Part shown: in pieces, positions 7,225-8,402 of the stretch
Layout: each line of letters begins with the position of its first letter
How positions within the stretch are numbered: the stretch's first letter is position 1
Assembly (NCBI GenBank): GCA_051891855.1
Contig: JBJFFP010000044.1
Span: 1 to 8,402 of the forward strand
DNA: 8,402 bases
Origin: SFDP01 sp051891855
GTDB taxonomy: Bacteria > Bacillota > Clostridia > Lachnospirales > Lachnospiraceae
Direction: 5' to 3'
Notes under the pieces: model-generated
Databases searched by the model: none
What the model saw: the letters and a program-made list of their open reading frames with translations, nothing else
Told to the model about the DNA's origin: nothing
Program-made: the position numbers and the translations under genes

Positions 7225-7659
7225 TTAAAGAGATTTAAGTTTATCACTCAGTACAGCCTTCAACATTTTCCTATGTAAAAAGAGATGAAGACCGATAGAG
7301 GCTATGGTCAGGTAGGCTGTAAACTCATGGATATCCTCCCAAAAGTGCCTGTTAGGCGTATATAGGGAGGGGAAAACATCTCTGGAAATAAACAGACCAA
7401 TAACGATGGTGCAGGAAGCGGAAACGAGAAGAAGCCCGTTTGCTAAATAGCGCCATAGGATTGAGAAGTTCTTTTGGGTAAAAACTGCCGTAATTTCTGT
7501 TTTGATTTTACGCAGATTATAGCCAAGATGGATGAGGGCTAAGAGGGCTATGAAGAGCCCCAGTAGCTCATGCCAGAAATCCTCATCGAAAAAGAGCATA
7601 AACAGCCACAGTAATGCCATAAAAATGTCAAAATAAATTTTTGCGGTGAGTTTTTTCAT
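7225..7659 (-). CDS. Four-helix membrane protein, DUF4405 / cytochrome b561-like
   Basis: A 144-residue integral membrane protein with four predicted helices (~8-24, 31-49, 70-92, 108-128) and a positively charged tail. The second and fourth helices each carry two histidines exactly 14 residues apart: H30 and H44 (HELLGLF to LIHLGYN), and H111 and H125 (HEFTAYL to LHLFLH). This H-x13-H pattern on two helices is what is expected of a membrane cytochrome b binding two hemes, and it fits the DUF4405 family, described as cytochrome-b561-like and found near extracytosolic redox and flavinylated proteins. Heme binding and electron transfer are inference. A 20-codon upstream extension is open, but ATG at 7659 is preferred: AAAGGAA (7674-7668 on the minus strand) lies eight bases before it, and the extension is highly charged and AT-rich. 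The PepSY lipoprotein gene follows on the same strand and is its likely partner. Confidence 0.78.
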   Translation of the reverse strand: MKKLTAKIYFDIFMALLWLFMLFFDEDFWHELLGLFIALLALIHLGYNLRKIKTEITAVFTQKNFSILWRYLANGLLLVSASCTIVIGLFISRDVFPSLYTPNRHFWEDIHEFTAYLTIASIGLHLFLHRKMLKAVLSDKLKSL

Positions 7660-7667
7660 TGTTGTTA

Positions 7668-7674
7668 TTCCTTT
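7668..7674 (-). promoter_or_regulatory. Ribosome binding site deciding the DUF4405 start
   Basis: On the minus strand this reads AAAGGAA, eight bases before the ATG at 7659-7657. The alternative ATG 60 bases further upstream has no comparable site, so the shorter 144-residue protein is preferred. Confidence 0.6.
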
Positions 7675-7785
7675 CGTTATTTCTTTTTTATACTTCTTTT
7701 GTACTTTATTGCTTTGCAAAAAAGAAAATAACTGCCAAAGATTAAAATAGAATTAAAAAGGTGGGAAAGATAAAAATCTAAAAAA

Positions 7786-7815
7786 ATTATAAAATTGAAC
7801 AAGTAAAGAAAACAA
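7786..7815 (-). promoter_or_regulatory. Possible promoter for the DUF4405-PepSY operon
   Basis: On the minus strand a perfect TATAAT (7791-7786) is preceded after 18 bp by TTGTTT (7815-7810). This would give a leader of about 120 nt before the ATG at 7659. The -35 matches poorly, and the whole area is so AT-rich that chance TATAAT matches are expected, so the call is weak. Confidence 0.3.
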
Positions 7816-7878
7816 AAGAAAAAAAGAGAAATGATGAGATAATAAGAGAAAATACGATTTATAAAAAGTTCAGTTGGT

Positions 7879-7907
7879 TTGCACGCGAATAAAGAAAATC
7901 CTAATAT
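7879..7907 (+). promoter_or_regulatory. SigA-type promoter of the groES-groEL operon
   Basis: TTGCAC (7879-7884), a 17-bp spacer, then TAATAT (7902-7907). Initiation is expected near 7914, immediately before the CIRCE element, which is the classic arrangement for HrcA control of chaperonin operons. Its position just upstream of CIRCE supports the assignment. Confidence 0.8.
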
Positions 7908-7918
7908 ATCCATTAGAG

Positions 7919-7945
7919 TTAGCACTCAATACAAAAGAGTGCTAA
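7919..7945 (+). promoter_or_regulatory. CIRCE operator (HrcA binding site)
   Basis: A perfect match to the CIRCE consensus: TTAGCACTC (7919-7927), nine-base spacer, GAGTGCTAA (7937-7945). The inverted repeat extends one more pair (G7918 with C7946). HrcA bound here represses the operon in unstressed cells and is released when GroEL is occupied by unfolded protein. The element falls within the first bases of the predicted transcript, so it would also form a 5' stem-loop in the mRNA. Confidence 0.97.
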
Positions 7946-7997
7946 CAAACAACAAAAATCAAGCTATTTCGATAAGACGAAGATAGGAGGAATCATT

Positions 7998-8285
7998 ATG
8001 AAATTAGTACCTTTAGGTGACAGAGTTGTATTAAAGCAGTTAGTGGCTGAAGAGACCACCAAGTCCGGCATCGTTTTACCCGGACAGAGTAAGGAGAAAC
8101 CCCAGCAGGCTGAGGTGATTGCAGTGGGACCCGGCGGAGTGGTAGACGGTAAGGAAATTAAGATGGAAGTAAAAGCCGGTGACCAGGTAATCTATTCCAA
8201 ATATTCAGGAACCGAAGTGAAGCTGGATGAGGATGAATACATTGTAGTAAGACAGTCTGATATTCTGGCAGTAATCGAGGCATAA
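7998..8285 (+). CDS. groES: Co-chaperonin GroES (10 kDa chaperonin)
   Basis: A 95-residue cytoplasmic protein of normal family length that forms the seven-membered lid of the GroEL folding chamber. It begins MKLVPLGDRVVLKQ, the standard GroES start. The mobile loop (~17-33) carries the IVL tripeptide (25-27) that binds the GroEL apical domain. VGPGG (43-47) and the following VVDGKEI match the conserved roof region. The KAGDQVIYSKYSGTEVK block (59-75) and the closing DILAVIE (88-94) are typical. AGGAGG at 7985-7990 lies seven bases before the ATG. It is the first gene of the operon, controlled by the CIRCE element in its leader, and is followed by groEL after 46 bp. Confidence 0.98.
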   Translation: MKLVPLGDRVVLKQLVAEETTKSGIVLPGQSKEKPQQAEVIAVGPGGVVDGKEIKMEVKAGDQVIYSKYSGTEVKLDEDEYIVVRQSDILAVIEA

Positions 8286-8331
8286 GATTTATAACCATAT
8301 TAAATTATTTGATAACAGGAGGATATTCATC

Positions 8332-8402
8332 ATGGCAAAAGAGATTAAATACGGAGCAGAAGCCCGTGCAGCATTAGAAGCCGGTGTAAATCAGCTGGCA
8401 GA
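8332..8402 (+). CDS. groEL: Chaperonin GroEL (60 kDa chaperonin), 5' end only
   Basis: The window ends after 23 complete codons and two bases. The visible N-terminus, MAKEIKYGAEARAALEAGVN followed by QLA, is the standard GroEL start. The full protein (about 540 residues in this family) would form the double-ring ATP-driven folding chamber that works with GroES. AGGAGG (8317-8322) lies nine bases before the ATG. The 46-bp gap after groES has no promoter or terminator, so the two genes are co-transcribed from the CIRCE-controlled promoter. The truncation is due only to the window edge. Confidence 0.96.
   Translation, partial: MAKEIKYGAEARAALEAGVNQLA

Larger units (their letters stand above)
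7660..7997. other. Divergent intergenic region between DUF4405 and groES
   Basis: This 338-bp stretch has no credible gene. About 7680-7870 is very AT-rich and heavily purine-skewed on the plus strand, with long A/G runs. On the minus strand this gives a Phe/Leu/Ile-rich open frame that is a composition artefact. It holds the ribosome binding site of the DUF4405 gene, a possible minus-strand promoter (7786-7815), and on the plus side the groES promoter and CIRCE operator. Confidence 0.7.

Noticed and set aside
7660..7719. A 20-codon N-terminal extension of the DUF4405 protein
   Set aside because: The extension is Lys-rich and AT-rich, while a good ribosome binding site sits directly before the internal ATG at 7659.
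7677..7925. An 82-codon minus-strand open frame rich in Phe, Leu and Ile, resembling a small membrane protein
   Set aside because: It overlaps the groES promoter and CIRCE operator on the opposite strand, has no ribosome binding site, and its composition follows directly from the A-rich plus strand.
1..8402. Search by eye for CRISPR arrays, tRNA or rRNA genes, insertion sequences and phage genes
   Set aside because: No regularly spaced repeats, cloverleaf-like segments, transposase motifs or integrase signatures were seen. The only repeats are short and explained above.

Overview
The window looks like chromosomal DNA of a gut-type, low-to-mid-GC Gram-positive anaerobe, most likely a Lachnospiraceae-like member of Clostridia. 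This is inferred from strong AGGAGG ribosome binding sites on nearly every gene, a CIRCE-controlled groES-groEL operon, a GH2 beta-galactosidase beside GH29 and GH95 fucosidases, and a PepSY lipoprotein with a low-complexity linker. The genus cannot be fixed from the sequence alone.

Layout. (1) 1-1010, plus strand: a promoter and a GGDEF-domain protein whose catalytic signature has decayed to DGDVF. (2) 1039-1078: a long hairpin that probably insulates this gene. (3) 1115-6106, plus strand: a glycan-degradation cluster made of an intact GH29 alpha-L-fucosidase, an intact GH2 beta-galactosidase (GTG start), and a GH95 alpha-L-fucosidase reduced to its first ~77 and last ~91 codons by a large internal deletion that also shifted the frame. 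(4) 7659-6110, minus strand: a four-helix membrane protein of the DUF4405 (cytochrome b561-like) type followed by a lipoprotein with two PepSY domains. The last gene runs tail-to-tail into the GH95 remnant with 3 bp between the stops. (5) 7660-7997: an AT-rich, purine-skewed divergent intergenic region ending in a near-consensus promoter and a perfect CIRCE operator. (6) 7998-8402, plus strand: groES and the first 23 codons of groEL.

How the parts fit. The three glycosidases have no signal peptides, so they probably act in the cytoplasm on imported fucosylated galactosides such as Lewis-type or milk/mucin oligosaccharides. The GH29 enzyme would remove alpha-1,3/4-fucose and the GH2 enzyme terminal beta-galactose. 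The GH95 enzyme, whose family usually removes alpha-1,2-fucose, is lost, so the locus may be narrowing its substrate range. No transporter or sugar regulator lies inside the window. The membrane cytochrome-like protein and PepSY lipoprotein probably form a two-gene operon working at the cell envelope. Gene families of this kind recur in extracytosolic flavin/electron-transfer loci, but no flavinylated protein is visible here. The degenerate GGDEF protein is more likely a nucleotide-binding or regulatory protein than an active diguanylate cyclase.
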